64,000 nt of DNA from Vombatus ursinus. Lineage: Eukaryota; Chordata; Mammalia; Diprotodontia; Vombatidae. Positions 11,801 through 25,213 of the stretch are shown here, piece after piece. The stretch covers positions 16,230,621 through 16,294,620 of the forward strand of contig NW_020948983.1 of assembly GCF_900497805.2 (NCBI RefSeq). The letters run 5' to 3'. The notes beneath the pieces are model-generated. The model did no database searches. It was not told the DNA's origin and worked only from the letters and a program-made list of their open reading frames with translations. The first letter of the stretch is position 1. Each line of letters opens with the position of its first letter. The position numbers and the translations under genes are program-made.

Positions 11801-13245
11801 TCTTCTTTGCCTCTGCTTATCAGTCAGTCAACAAGCTTTTATTATATGTTCATTATGTGGAAAATGTTGTGGTAAGGCATAGGGAAAATAGTCATTGTCC
11901 TCAATAAGCTTATATTCTAAAAAGGGAGACAAACATGAAAATAACTAGGTATATACAGGTATATGCAGAATATACAGATATATAGAAGTTAAATATCATA
12001 GATGAAGACCCTAGCAGCTGAGAAAGAAAATGGAATTTGAGTTGGGGCTTGAAGGAAGCCAGAGAAACTTAGAGGTAAATGTAGAGAACTTCTCCTTGCT
12101 AGGAATAACCAATGCAAAGGCAAGGAAACTATTGTGGTTAGATAATAGAGTTAGGGAGGAGAATACAGTATAAAATATTGAAAATGTAAGGATCCAAATT
12201 GTAAAAAGCAAAAACAAAAACTCAACAGAAGAGTTTATATTTGAATCTAGAAGTAATATGGAGCCACTGGAGTTTAATTGAGTCTGGGAGTGACAAACTT
12301 AGATGTTTACTTTAGGAACTGAGTGGAGGATTGATTGGCATGGAGGGAGACAGGGAAACAGAGAAATCAACTGGCGAGTTACTTCAATAGTCTATACAAG
12401 GGGTGATGAAGTCCTGAACTAGACTGGTGGCTATGTGAGAGGAGAGAAGGGGCCTATACAAACGATGTGGTGAAGATAGAAACAGGATTTGACAATAGAT
12501 TAGATATGTGAGGGGAGTTCAGTGAGGAGTCAAAGATGACACCAATGTTGGGAGCTTGGGTAACTGGGAGGTTAATGATGCCCTTAAGAGTCCTAGGAGA
12601 GTTCATAAGAGGGAAGGGTTTAGGGTAAAGACAATTGCGTTTTGGACTTGTTGAGTTAGAGATTCCTTTGAGACATCCAGTTCAAGATTCTCGGGCTGGA
12701 TATATAGATCTAATAATCATTTGCATAGTGATGATATTGAAGTAATGGGAGCTGATGACCTCACTAAGTGAGATAATATAAAGCAAAAGGAGAGGTGTAC
12801 TTAGGACAGAACCTTGAGGGACACCTAGAGTTTGTAGGCAAGACAGATAAAGAATCAACAGAGGAAAAAGAGAAAAAGCAATCAGATAGGTAGTAGGAAA
12901 ACCAGGAGAGCAGGGTCACAAAAACCTACAGAAGAGAAAATATCCAGGAGATTGTAGTCAGCAGTGCAAAGGTCAAGAAAGATGAAGATTTAGAAAAGAC
13001 CATCAGATTTGGCAATTAAGATATTATTGGTAACTTTGGAGAGGGGAGTTTCACTTGAATTATGAGGTCAGAAGTCAGATTATAGAGGGCTAAGAATAGA
13101 GATTTTACCTGAGAAGGAGGAGAGATATAGGATGATGGCCAGCAGGAATAGTTGGATCAAATGAGACTTTTTTAAGGATGGGGGAGACATGAACATATTT
13201 TTTGGCAACAGAGAAGGAGCCAATAGATAGGAAGGGAATGAAGTC

Positions 13246-13296
<51 letters not shown>

Positions 13297-16200
13297 GGGA
13301 TGATGTCATGGTAATCTTCTGGAGAAGATGGGGAAGGGGTGGAATCAAGGGTACATGTATAGGGGTGGAGGAAGGGGAAGGGAATAAGCATTTATATAAT
13401 GCCTACTTTGTGCCAGGTACTGTTCTAAGTGCTTTTTACAAATATCTCATTTGATCCTCGCAACAACCATGCAAGATAGGTGTTGTTATCCCCATTTTAC
13501 AGTTGAGGTAACTCAACCTTGTCAAGGTTGGCCTTGATGAGCAGAAAGGCTACCCCTTCATGCCAGACCAGAGTGTAGTAGGAGATTGTGAGGCTATCTG
13601 ATAGATGTGAGATGAGGAGGAGAGGAGAAATGGGATTTCTTGGAGAATGGCTTTACCTTTTCAGTGAAGTTTCAGGTGAGGTCTTATCTGAGAGGGTGAA
13701 GTGTGGGGGGCTTTGGAAAATTTGAGGATAGATTTAGATTAATTGCTATGGAGAGTGTGATAGCAAATTGATTAGGAAGGAAGGAGGAGGAGGAAGAAAA
13801 GGAAGGAAGGAAGGAAGGAAGGAAGGAAGGAAGGAAGGAAGGAAGGGAATACTACCTGCCAGGTACTGTGCTAAGCACTTTACAAATATTTTGATCATTT
13901 GATCCTTACAACAATCCTGGGAGATAGGTGCTGTTATTACCCCCTTTTGATAGTTGAAGAAACTGAGGCAGAAGTTAAATGATTTGTCTCTGGTCACATA
14001 GCTAGTAAGTGTCTTGAGGCTAGATTTGAACTCAGCTCTTCCTGATTCCAGGCCCAGTGCTTTATCTACTCTGGAGGAGCAGAATGATTGTCTTGCTACA
14101 GTGACTGGTCTCATTGCTAGTGGATTACATAAATTCGTAATGAATCTATGTAGTTTTGTGATTTTTTTCAGGCTCCATTCAACAGCCCATGAGTCATAGT
14201 AAAGTAGGTGTGTGGTGGAGATGATCCTTACTTTACTCTGTATCTGCTATTCTGCCTGGTTTCAACTCCATGGAACAAGATGCCCCAGGTGCTGAGTACT
14301 CCCTGGTCTTTACTTGTCTCCCCTCCCTCTCCTGCTTCCCTTTGTGTTTTGTCTCTCCCAATTAGATTGAAAATTTCTTGAGGGAAGGGACTGTCCTTTT
14401 AGAAAAATTAAGTGTTTAACACAGTGCCTAATAAACGTTTATCAGATTGGTTTGGATTCTGGGTTAGCATTTGGCAAGGTGTGATTGGTGATAAAACAAA
14501 TATAGAGTTTGCAACTGGTAGAGTTCTTTAGATCTTTTTCCATACAGGAAAGTATAAAGCACATACAACTGTTTCATTAGTCATTGGCCTACTTATAGAA
14601 GCAAGGAGTAAAGAGGACTGAGGAGAAAAGAAAAACTAATTGAGTTCTGCTTTCAAAAACTTTGAGTGTATTAGCATTCTCTTAAGTATGAAACTTTTCT
14701 GAAAATATCAATTTCAAGGAAAAAGAAGTCAAAGATTTCATAGCATTAAAGAGAGGGCCATTTTATCCCCAAGGCATCTTTAAACTTTGAATAGAATGTT
14801 AGCAAAGGCATAGGTTTTTATCATCTTCAATTCTGTTTAGACATTTAGACACCCAGATTCTTGGGCTCTTGAACTCCAAAGTTCACTTAATCAATGACAA
14901 TCTTTTGTCATTCCATCGTTTCCTATTTTTGTGACTCTTGATATTCATTCATTCCATCCTTTAGTTATTTCCTAGGCCATCAATCCTGCCCTTACTATAT
15001 TCTCTTCCTTTCTCTATCTTGATGCCATCATGATATACAAAAATAGTTAAGATAGAATAATTTTTTACTCACATGGCTGTCACTATGGTTCATACCCTTA
15101 TCACTTTTTACCTAGACAAGTCACTTTCTAATCAGTCTCCCTGTTTCTAGTCTCTTCCAACTATAATTTATCTTCTATATGTCTTCCAAAAATCATCTTT
15201 CATAGGTCTGACCATGTCACTCTAACACTAATCCTAATCCTAACCCTTGCTCAAACTTCTTCAGTGGCTTCTATTGCCACTGGGATAAAATGCAAACTTC
15301 TCAGCCTGGCATTTAAGATTTATTATCTTAATTTTTTTCTAATTTTCCCAGTTGTTAAAGTTCTCTCTTGTCAAATTGTGTTATATTTTCTTATCCATAT
15401 GTTGTAACCTGCAGTAGAATGTAAATTCCTTGAAGTTAAAGACTATTTCATTTTTTTCTTTGTATCTTTAATGCTTTGAACCATGCCTTGTACACATTAG
15501 GTGCTTAATAAATGTCTGTTGAGCTACTCTTTTCTTAAAATTCTGTTTTTTTAGTTACAAATTCTTTCTTTCCCACATCTCACTTCCCATCCCCACTGAG
15601 AAAGTAACCAGAAACTCCCTACAGGCACGTATAGTCAAAACAAATTCCCACGTTTGTCATGTCAAAAAACAAACAAACAAACCCAAATGCCTCAATTTGT
15701 ATTCTAAGTTCATCACCTTCCTCTCAAGGGAGGAGGCAGCATGTTTCATCATGAGTCCTCTAGAGTTGCAGTTGGTTCTTATGTTGATCTGAGTTCTTAA
15801 GTAAAGTTGTTTGTCTTTATAATGTTATTGTTATTGTATAAATTGTTTTCCTGGTTCTCACTTCACTATGCATTAGTTTGTACAAGTCTTCAGAGGTTTT
15901 TCTGAAATCATTCCTTTCATCATTTCTTTCATTTCACAATTATATTCGTTCACATTCATACACCTTAACTTGTTCAGCCATTCTCTAATTGATGGGTACT
16001 CCCCCACATTTACTTTTTGAAGATGACTTTTTTTTTTTTTTTTTTTTTGCAAAATGCCGCTTCAGAACCTTCAGAAAAGCTGAAGTAGTTTCTGGGGAGA
16101 GCTAAGCTAACCGGTTTAGAAATAAACTTTGTTGGTCACATTCTGAATTGCAAATTTGAAACTGAACATTCTGGTAAAAATTCAAGTCTTTATGAACTTG

Positions 16201-18326
16201 AAAAGTAGATATACTAGTCAACTTAATAGGACTGTCTAGATTACTTCTCTCATAGCCTTGAAAATTCTCTTTGTCTAATTCATAACTGTGATTTATAGAT
16301 TCTTTTATAATTTATATAGGAACTAGCCAAAAGGATGCATTTTATTGTTTTAAGACATATAAAAATTAGGCTATACATGATTATTTTCCATTAATGATAT
16401 TTTTGCTTTATGTAATGGTTCTTTCTCTTTCTTTAGATCAGTAAAACTACCTGCAGAAGATGGGACATGTATTGATGAAACAGATGGAATGTTCTCTTAC
16501 ACAGAGCCTAAAGATACCGTTTATGGACCTGCACTACTAGTTTCTTCCATTGCTGGGCTAGTTGGTGTAGAAGCAGAAACATTCAAGGTAATTACAACTT
16601 TATTCTAGATTATCCAGCCAATGCTATATTGTACTTGGCTTGGCACAGAAAAATTGTGCTTATCCTAGAAGTTGAGTTATAAGGATATGGTCAAACATAG
16701 GAAATTACTGAGGCATGGAAGATTACTATTAATATTTCAGTATAATTCTTTAGATGCAATTTAACTCAACAAATATTTATAAAGAACATATAGTTAGAGC
16801 ATTGTGCTAGGAGGAGAGGGAAATAGGATATGATCTCTCTTTTCATAGTGCTTATACATATTCCTGACCAACTCTATTATTTTTACCAGTTTATTCTATA
16901 AAATGGGGATGATAAATCTGCACTAGCTAACTCATGGGACTGTTGTGAGGCTCATAATTAACTAAAAGATGCGAAAATGCTTTTGAATGTCAAAAAGCAC
17001 CAAGTAAATGAGGTTTAAACAAACTAGTTTGGGATATGGCAACATAACCTATGGTTTAAGATTAGAAGGACCCCTTCCTTGGACATTCTCGAGCAGAGGA
17101 TGAACACTCATTTCTCAGGTTTTTTTATGGTGGAGATTCTTTTTGTGAATGGGTTGGCCTTAGTGATTGATGAGGTGCCTTCCAACTCTCAAATTTTCTG
17201 GGAAATTGACTCAAAGAAACTTAATTTATATATATTCCTTAATATTGGATGAGTATTTCCCCTTTTGAGAGAATAATACACTTTTGTAATCACAATGCGG
17301 TCATAGTAAATGTCATCTTACCTTAAGATTATTACATTCTTTTCTTTTTCTCTTTCTTTTTAAAAAAAGCTTCACTAACTAGAATTTCTTCATTATATTA
17401 GTCATCTGAAAAGCCTTGAGGGAAGTAAAGGTACATAGGACAAGAGGACAGATAGGACAAATTAAAAAAATTTTTTTTAAATAATATTTTTTCCAAATTA
17501 TATGTCAAGACAATTTTTAGCATTCTTTTTTTTTTTTTTTTTTAGTGAGGCAATTGGGGTTAAGTGACTTGCCCAGAGTCACACAGCTAGGAAGTATTAT
17601 ATGTCTGAGGCCGGATTTGAACTCAGGTCCTCCTGACTCCAGAGCCAGTGCTCTACCCACTGCACCCACCTAGCTGCCCCCTAACATTGATTTTTACAAG
17701 ATTTTGAGTTCCAAATTTTTCTCCCTCCTTTCCTCTCCTTCCCTCTTCTTAAAATGGTAGGCAATTTGATGTAGGTTATATATGTGCTGTCATATAGAAC
17801 ATATTTCCATATTAGTCACAGTTGTGAAAGAAGAAACAGATCAAAAGAAAAAAAAACAAAGAAGAATAAAGTAAGTTAAAAAAATATTCTTTGATCTGTA
17901 TCCAGAGTCCATCAGTTCTTTATCTGGATGTGGATAGCACTTTCCTTCATGAGTCCTTTGTACTTGTTTTGAATCAGTGTTGCTCAGAAGAGCTGAATCA
18001 TTCATAGTTGATCATCACACAATGTTGCTGATACTGCATACAATGTTTTCCTGGTTCTGTGCATTTCACTTTGTATCAGTTTATACAAGTCTTTGCAGGT
18101 TTTTCTGAAATCTACCTGTTCCTCATTTCTTATTGCACAATAGTATTCCATTACATTCATTTACCACAGCTTGTTCAGCCATTCCCCAATTGATGGGCAT
18201 CTCCTCAGTTTTCAATATTTTGCCACCGTGAATATTTTTGCACATATAGGTCCTTTTCCCGTTTTATAATCTTTTTGGGATACAGACCTAGTAGTGGTAT
18301 TGCTAGATATATATACATATACATAT

Positions 18327-18366
<40 letters not shown>

Positions 18367-21300
18367 ACACACTTTGGTTGCCTTTTGAGCATAGCTCCAA
18401 ATTGCTCTTCAGAATGGTTAGATCAGTTTACAACTCCACCAATTGTGCCTCAGTGTCCCAATTTTTCCATATGCTCTCCAATATTTATTATCATTTGCTT
18501 TTTTTGTCATGTTAGCCAATCTAATAGGTATGAGGTAGTACCTCAGAGTTGTTTTAATTTGCATTTCTCTAATCAAAAGTGATTTAAAGCACTGCTTCAT
18601 ATGCCTTTAGATAGCTTTGATTTCTTCATCTGAAAACTGCCTATTCATGTCCTTTGACCATTTATCAATTGGGAAATGGCTTGTATTCTTATAAATTCAG
18701 TTCTCTCTATATTTTGAGAAATGAGGCCTTTATCAAAGACACTTGCTGTGACGATTGTTTTCTAGCTTTCTTCTTTCCTTCTAATTTTGGTTGTATTGTT
18801 TTGTTTGTGCAAAAGCTTTTAAATTTAATATAATCAAAATGATCTATTTTACATATCATAACGCTCTCTTTCTCTTGTTTGGTCATGAACGTGTAATTCA
18901 CTTAACTTCTCCTTTAAGAATTCGGATGCTATACCACTTGGTGCATATATGTTTAGCACTGATATTACTTCATTGCCTATGGTACCTTTTAGCAATATGT
19001 GGTTTCCTTCCTTATCTCTTTTAATTAGGTCTATTTTTGCTTTTGCTTTGTCTGAGATCAAGATTGCTTCCTCTGCTTTTTTTTTTTACTTCAGCTGAAG
19101 TAAAAATAGATTGTGTTCTAGTCCCTTACCTTTACTCTGTGTGTGTCTCTCTGCTTCAAGTGTGTTTCTTGTAAACAACATATTGTAGGATTCTAGTTTT
19201 TGATCCGCTCTGCTATCTGCTTCTATTTTATGGGAGAGTTCATCCCATTCATATTCACAGTTATGATTACTAACTGTGTATTTCCCTCCATCCTATTTTT
19301 CCTCTTGTTTATCCTCTCTCTCCTTCCACCCTTTCTGTCCTCACCAGTATTTTGCTTCTGTTTAGCAGCTCCCTTGATCTGTCCTCCCTTCTGTCATTTT
19401 CTACCCAACCCCACCCCCTTTAATTAATCTCTTCCCCTCCTACTTCCCTGTTGGGTAAGATAGATTTCTAGATTCAACTGATTGTATATATTGTTCCCTC
19501 TTTGAGCCAGTACTGATGAGAGTAAGGTTCAAGTGATGCCTATTGCCCACCCTCCCATCTTCCCCTCTAATAGGTTTTTCGTACCTCTTCATCTGAAATA
19601 ATTTATCCCATTCTACCTCTCCCTTCCTTCCACACCCAGTGTGCTGTGCTGAGAGGGTGGGGTGGGGGATGGCTGGTACTGCTGGAGGCCATATGGGTCT
19701 GGCAGCTTAAACTGAGGTGCTAAACTGAGGCAGCTAAACTGAGGGTCCTAGTGGTGATGTCTGGTGTGTGCTGAGGCTGGTGGGGTGTTTCTGCATTTCC
19801 CTGGGGCTACACTGAAGCATGTAGCTGTCTGCCCACTGAAGGTTGCCTGTTTGTCCAGGGCTACACTGAAGCATGCAGTGGTTTTTGGAACTGGGGTCTG
19901 TCTATTCCCCTGGCTATGCTGAGGCATGTCTGGTGTTGAGGTTTGCCTGCTCCACCACACTGGAGCTCAGGATCTCCCGTTAGTTTGCTGAGGTGGGACT
20001 TGCTGCTGGCTTACTGGGCCACTTCCTGTCCTGGACTGTGTTCCCCTTTTGCCTGAGTAAGACAGACCTTTCTTGTCAATTTCAAAGTTTCTTGGGCTAA
20101 AAGATTATTTCGCCCTGTCCTTTTGCTGGTTTTGCTGTTCTGGGATGTGTTTGAGGGTGCTATTTATGGTTGTTGGAGAATATTGGAGAGTTATGGTGAT
20201 TTACTTCTTGCTCTGTCATCTGGCTCCCCCAGATAGGACAAATTTTGAAGGACAAAGAGATCAGGAAAGGTCCAAGATACTGAACTCTTCCTAGGAAGAA
20301 GTTTTGGGAAGGTTCTCCAATAGAATGTCCACATTGATAATTGAGGATAGAATTATAAGAGAAACTGTTTCTTAGAGAAACTCCTACAAAATAGAAGAGT
20401 ATAGCAGAATGGATTAGAAAGCAGAGTCAAAGATGTTGTTTGTCAGAAATATACTGAAAATTGAAGATTCAGAGAATTAACAATAGACTATAGCAAAACT
20501 TATCATGCATGTTTTTTATTATACATTATTGTGCATTATATAGCAATTTATTATTAGCTGCACTAAAAAAGGCTTGAGTAGCAATTATGATTTCAGAAAA
20601 CCAACAGCAAAAACAGACATAACAAAATAGATAAATAAAGAAGCTTATGCTTGCTATTTATTATACTGATTATTATGTTTATAATTATACTTATGTATTA
20701 TATTAATTATATTTAAAGACTGTATGGAGATGAACAAACATAATGCATAATATATGCATAGCAATGGCATAATAGCTAAATACATGAAGGAAAAGCTAAT
20801 TGAATTGCAATGAGAAGCAGACAGTAGAACTATAATCATGGGGGACTTCAATGTACTCAGACAAACCTAACAAAAAGACAAACAAAAAACAAGTTAATGA
20901 CTTGAATAGAACTTAAAAAAAAAAGAAGGATGATAGACCTCTGGTGATTGTTGAATGAAAATTCAAAAGAATATATATAATTCTCAGTTATATATAGTCT
21001 TTTTCAAAAATTAACCATGTATGGTGACACAGGGGATAGAGCTCCAACCTTGGAGTCAGGAGGACTTGAGTTCAAATCTGGTCTCAGACACTTGACACTT
21101 ACTAGCTATGTGACCCTGGGCAAGTCACTTGACCCTGATTGCCTCACCAAAAAAAAAAAAAAAAAAAAAGCAAAAAAAATTAACCATGTATAAAGACATA
21201 AAACCTCACAAATGAACGCAGAAAAGCAGAAATATTAAAAACATCTCTTTTACTGATCGAGGATAATAAAAACTACATTCAATAAAATGACTTTGAAGAA

Positions 21301-24300
21301 AGGGTTAAAAATATACCAAATGACTAAATCCTTAAGAATTGGTAGGTTAAAGAATAAATCATGGAATTCAGTAAAAGGGAATTATAGCCCTGTATGCTGT
21401 GCCCTGGTTGGGCTATGGAATATTGTGTTCCTTTTTGGGTGCGGTATTTTAAGGAGGAAATTGATAAACCAGAGAATGTTCACAGAGAGACCAGTATGGT
21501 GAAAGCCCTTGAGATCATGTCATAAGAAGACTGGTTGAAAGAACTAGGAATGTTTAACCGAGAGAAGACTTAGTTAGGGGGCATCCTAGATGTCTTCATG
21601 TAAACTGAAGGACTGTCATGCAGAGCTGGGATTCGATTGGTTCTGCTTGGGTCCAGAAGGTATAACAAAAAGCAGAGGTAGAAGTTTTACAGAAACAATG
21701 AAGCTTAATGCCAAGAAAAAATTTGTAACGATTAGAGCTATCACAAAGTGCTTCTTCAGTGTGTATAATCTCTAATCATTAAAAATAGTATTTTTGGCCT
21801 GTGGGATCATGCTTTCTCATTTTTAATTATGTTAATTTGAATTTGCTCTTTTTATTAGACTTGTTAGTTATTAATCAGTGTTATTAATCTTAAAAACAGC
21901 TCTGATTTGTCATTTCAATTTGTTTACTTAATTTCAATTGTATCAGTCTCTTTTTTTATTCTTCTCTTGATTATTTTTTGTTTTCGATTTGTTTGTTGGT
22001 GTATTTCTTGCAATTTTCTTGAGTATTTTCATAAGCAGATACTTATTTTCTCTTAGCATAATGAAGCTAGGGATCAGAGAATTAGAAATGATTAAGTGAG
22101 ATTCAGGATAGGCCAAATGAAAAGAATTTGAGGGGAGGAAAGACTAGTGATTTTTGAAATGTTGTAAACAGAAACGTAACTAGGGTGAGGTGATAAAGCA
22201 CTGAAATTTAGAAGGCATTGATAACTTTTTGTGGGCATGTCTACTCTCTTACTCCAAGCAGCATTACCCCAGGTGAATGCCTTTCTGCCTGGCCCCACCC
22301 TAGACCACACTTATGATAATGTGCTCCCTTCCTCCAGTGGCTGCATCTCTGCACCCTTGTACTTCCTGTCCCCCTTCTCTCTCCAGTAGTGGTCAGTCCT
22401 TCAGCAGTCTAGAAAGCTCATGAAATCCTGGTAGTATGTGATTATTTTTCTTAGCAACCATTACCCAGGTGAGGTTCCCACCTTGGTTCCTTAACCACCC
22501 CCACTTTTTTATGTGTAAAAATTCTTAGGTATGGATTTATTTGCAAACCTCTAATATATTTGGTAGTTTTTGACAGAAATTTTAAAAAATTTTATTTAAG
22601 CCTAAAGATGATTTGCATCCCTTGGTTCATCCTACTGTACACTGTTGGAACCCAACAAATGAGCTATATGTTGGCTGTGAAGAGGGTCATATTCTATTGA
22701 TAAATGCAGAAAGTCTACTTGTTGCTGTCCTGTCTCGGTTTGCTGAAGTACCAAAAGGTAAGAAACTGCTGTGCTAAACTTTTTAGATATGCATATTAAA
22801 AGGTTATTCTTAGTATGCTTAAAGATAATTTTATTCCATATTTTCTCCTTCCCTATAGTCATTTCTGACCCATCCTCCTTTAAACTGCGTATCAAGTTAG
22901 CCACCTTGTCCTATTGAATCTTCCTTCAAAATATTTCTTATAGGTGACTTTTATTCTCAATTTCCATTGTCATCACCCTAGTCTAGGCTGCAATAATCTC
23001 ATACTTATGTTTCTGCAATAGTCTTCTATTTAGACTCCCTAAATATTATCTCCAGTATGTTTTGTGTACTGTTGCCAGACTAATCTTCCTTCAATGTTAC
23101 TTTCATCATGTCATTATTTAAAAAAACAAAACAAAAGTGTAAAGCTCTCCTGTTAAGTGTAAGCTCCTCTCTGTGGCTTTCAATACCCTTCATAATTTAT
23201 ATTCCATCTACTCTGCTTTTTCATCCAATTTTATTTTCCAGAATTCCCAGATATGACTGCTTCTTTCTATCAGGTCAGTGTCCTTGTTGTTCAGTTGTTT
23301 CAGTCATGTCTGACTGACTCTACATGACCCCATTTGGAGTTTTCTTGGCAAAGATACTGGAGTGGTTTGCCATTTCCTTCTCCAGCTCATTTTACAGATG
23401 AGGAAACTGAGGCAAACAAGATTAAGTGACTTGCCCAGGGTCACACAACTAGGAAGTGTCAGAGGCCAGATTTGGGCTCAGGAAGATGAGTCTTCCTGAC
23501 TGCAAGTCTGGCACTCTATCCACTGTATCACTTAGCTGCCCATAATGTCCCGATCATTTTACGACCACATTATGCTTATTGTTACATCTGTGCCTTTGCT
23601 CATGTTATTGCTTGTGCTTTTCTTTTGTAAATTCTTCCTGGGGCAGCTAGGTGGAACAGTGGATAGAGCACTGGCCTTGGAGTCAGGAGGACCTGAGTTC
23701 AAATATGGCCTCAGACACATTACACTCACTAGCTATGTGACCTTGGGCAAGTCACTTAACCCTGAGTGCCTCACCAAAAAAAAAAAAAAAAGCAAAAAGT
23801 AAATTCTTCTAGACCCAGATTAAGTTCTACCTCCTCCATCAACCTTTCTTTGAGTAGTCTAGTCCTTTCTGTTCTTCAACTCCTTTGAACTCCCACTTGA
23901 GGGTAAAGTGTGCACCACACAATTTGGCATTGGTTTACCATCCTGGATTGTTCATTAATTATTTCATTTGTGTCAGTATTTTTGTGTGTATTACACTGTA
24001 AATGGTTTTAGGGAGGAGCCCTTCATTTGTATCCCTCACAGCATCTGGAATATTGTTTATGGGGTGAAGTATTTTTATTGAAATTTGAACTATTGCTTTC
24101 ATATTTTTTGGTATTTTATATGTATAAAACAGTAGCTCGTATTTGTATAGTAATTTACAAAATATTAAGTATTTCAATAAGTCAGCAAATCATTCACCAA
24201 GCAAATTTGTCAAGTAGCTGTTATGTGCCAGGTGCTGTGCTAGGTGCTAGGGATAAAAAAAAAAAATGAAGTAGTCTCTACTCTGAATGAGCTAACTTAC

Positions 24301-25174
24301 ATTCCATAGCTGTATATATAAAGTATATACAAAATAATTACAAGGTAATTTTTTTTGGTAGAGTAGTACCAGTAGCTGGAGGGATCAGGAAAGGTTTCAT
24401 GTAAAAGATGGCACTTGAAGGGAAATCAAGATTCTAAGAGACAGGATTAAGATAAGAAGAGTATATTTCAGGCATGGAAGACAACCTTATAAATGCAAAG
24501 AAACTGTATACTGACATGTGTGAGGAATAGCAAGAAGGCCAGTCTGGCTGAATTGTAGAGTGCATGAAGAGGAATAATATATGCGATTAGAAAGGTAGGT
24601 TGGGGCCAGGTTGTGAAAGGGTTTAAATACCAAACAGAGGAGCTTAAATTGTAGGAGCTAGCCACTGGAGTTTATTCATTATGACGTGACAAGGTCAAAT
24701 GTTTGCTTTAGAAAAATCAAATCAGCAGCTTTTGAAGTTGGACTAGAGAGGTAAAACACTTGAAGCAAGATGACCAGTTGAGAAGCTCTTCCAGTAGCCC
24801 AGCTGAGAGGTGATGAGGGATTGAAATAGTATGGTGACTGTGTGTTTAAAGAGAAGGTAATGGATGGGAAAGAGGTTGTAGAGATAGAAACAATAAAATT
24901 TGGCAACTAATTGGCTATTTGGGAGAGTGCGGAATTGAAGCTAAGATTGGGATTTAGAAACTGAGGGACTGGAATAATGATGATACCCTGATTAGAAGTG
25001 GCTTTTTTTTAGGGGGGAAGGTAATAAAATCTGTTTTGGACATGTTGAGCTTAAGAAACCTATTGGAAATTCAGTTTGAAATGTCAAATAGGCATTCAGA
25101 AATGTGCGAATGGAGCTCAGGAGAGGTAATAGAGTATGCTATGTATATCTGGATGGATATGTCATCTTATGTGT

Positions 25175-25213
<39 letters not shown>

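Larger units (their letters stand above)
11810..13770 (-). mobile_element. L2 LINE (antisense, long)
   Basis: Starts with the reversed L2 3' end (AACAAGCTTTTATTATATGT then the GGCATAGGGAAAATA block). It then shows a purine-rich run typical of antisense L2 ORF2: GGAGCCACTGGAGTTTAATTG, ATGACACCAATGTTGGGAG, CCTTGAGGGACACCTAGAG, GGAGACATGAACATATTTT. A MIR (13380-13525) and an AG run interrupt it. Confidence 0.85.
17464..20230 (-). mobile_element. L1 LINE with both ends, internally deleted
   Basis: An antisense element of 2.77 kb flanked by the perfect 14-base duplication AGATAGGACAAATT (17450-17463 and 20231-20244). From + strand left to right it holds the poly-A tail region, 3' UTR, ORF2 C terminus (to about 18890), then a jump to the endonuclease domain (reverse frame [18 protein letters not shown] and VLNIYAPSG at 18900-19060), the ORF1-ORF2 spacer (19260-19650), and a 5' UTR with tandem units. 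Most of ORF2 and ORF1 are missing. A SINE interrupts the 3' UTR. Confidence 0.9.
22850..23950 (+). mobile_element. L2 LINE 3' part, split by two SINEs
   Basis: Diverged sense L2: CAGACTAATCTTCCTTCAAT, GTGGCTTTCAATACCCTTC, TTTGCTCATGTTATTGCTTG, then CAGATTAAGTTCTACCTCCT and CTTTGAACTCCCACTTGAGG. SINEs sit at 23285-23544 and 23638-23798. Confidence 0.75.

Noticed and set aside
15220-15246. Interstitial telomere-like repeat (CTAACACTAATCCTAATCCT)
   Set aside because: Only three degenerate units, inside L2 sequence. Chance similarity.
18849-19061. Minus-strand 70-residue frame as a nuclease-like gene
   Set aside because: It is the L1 ORF2 endonuclease fragment running over the deletion joint into another frame.
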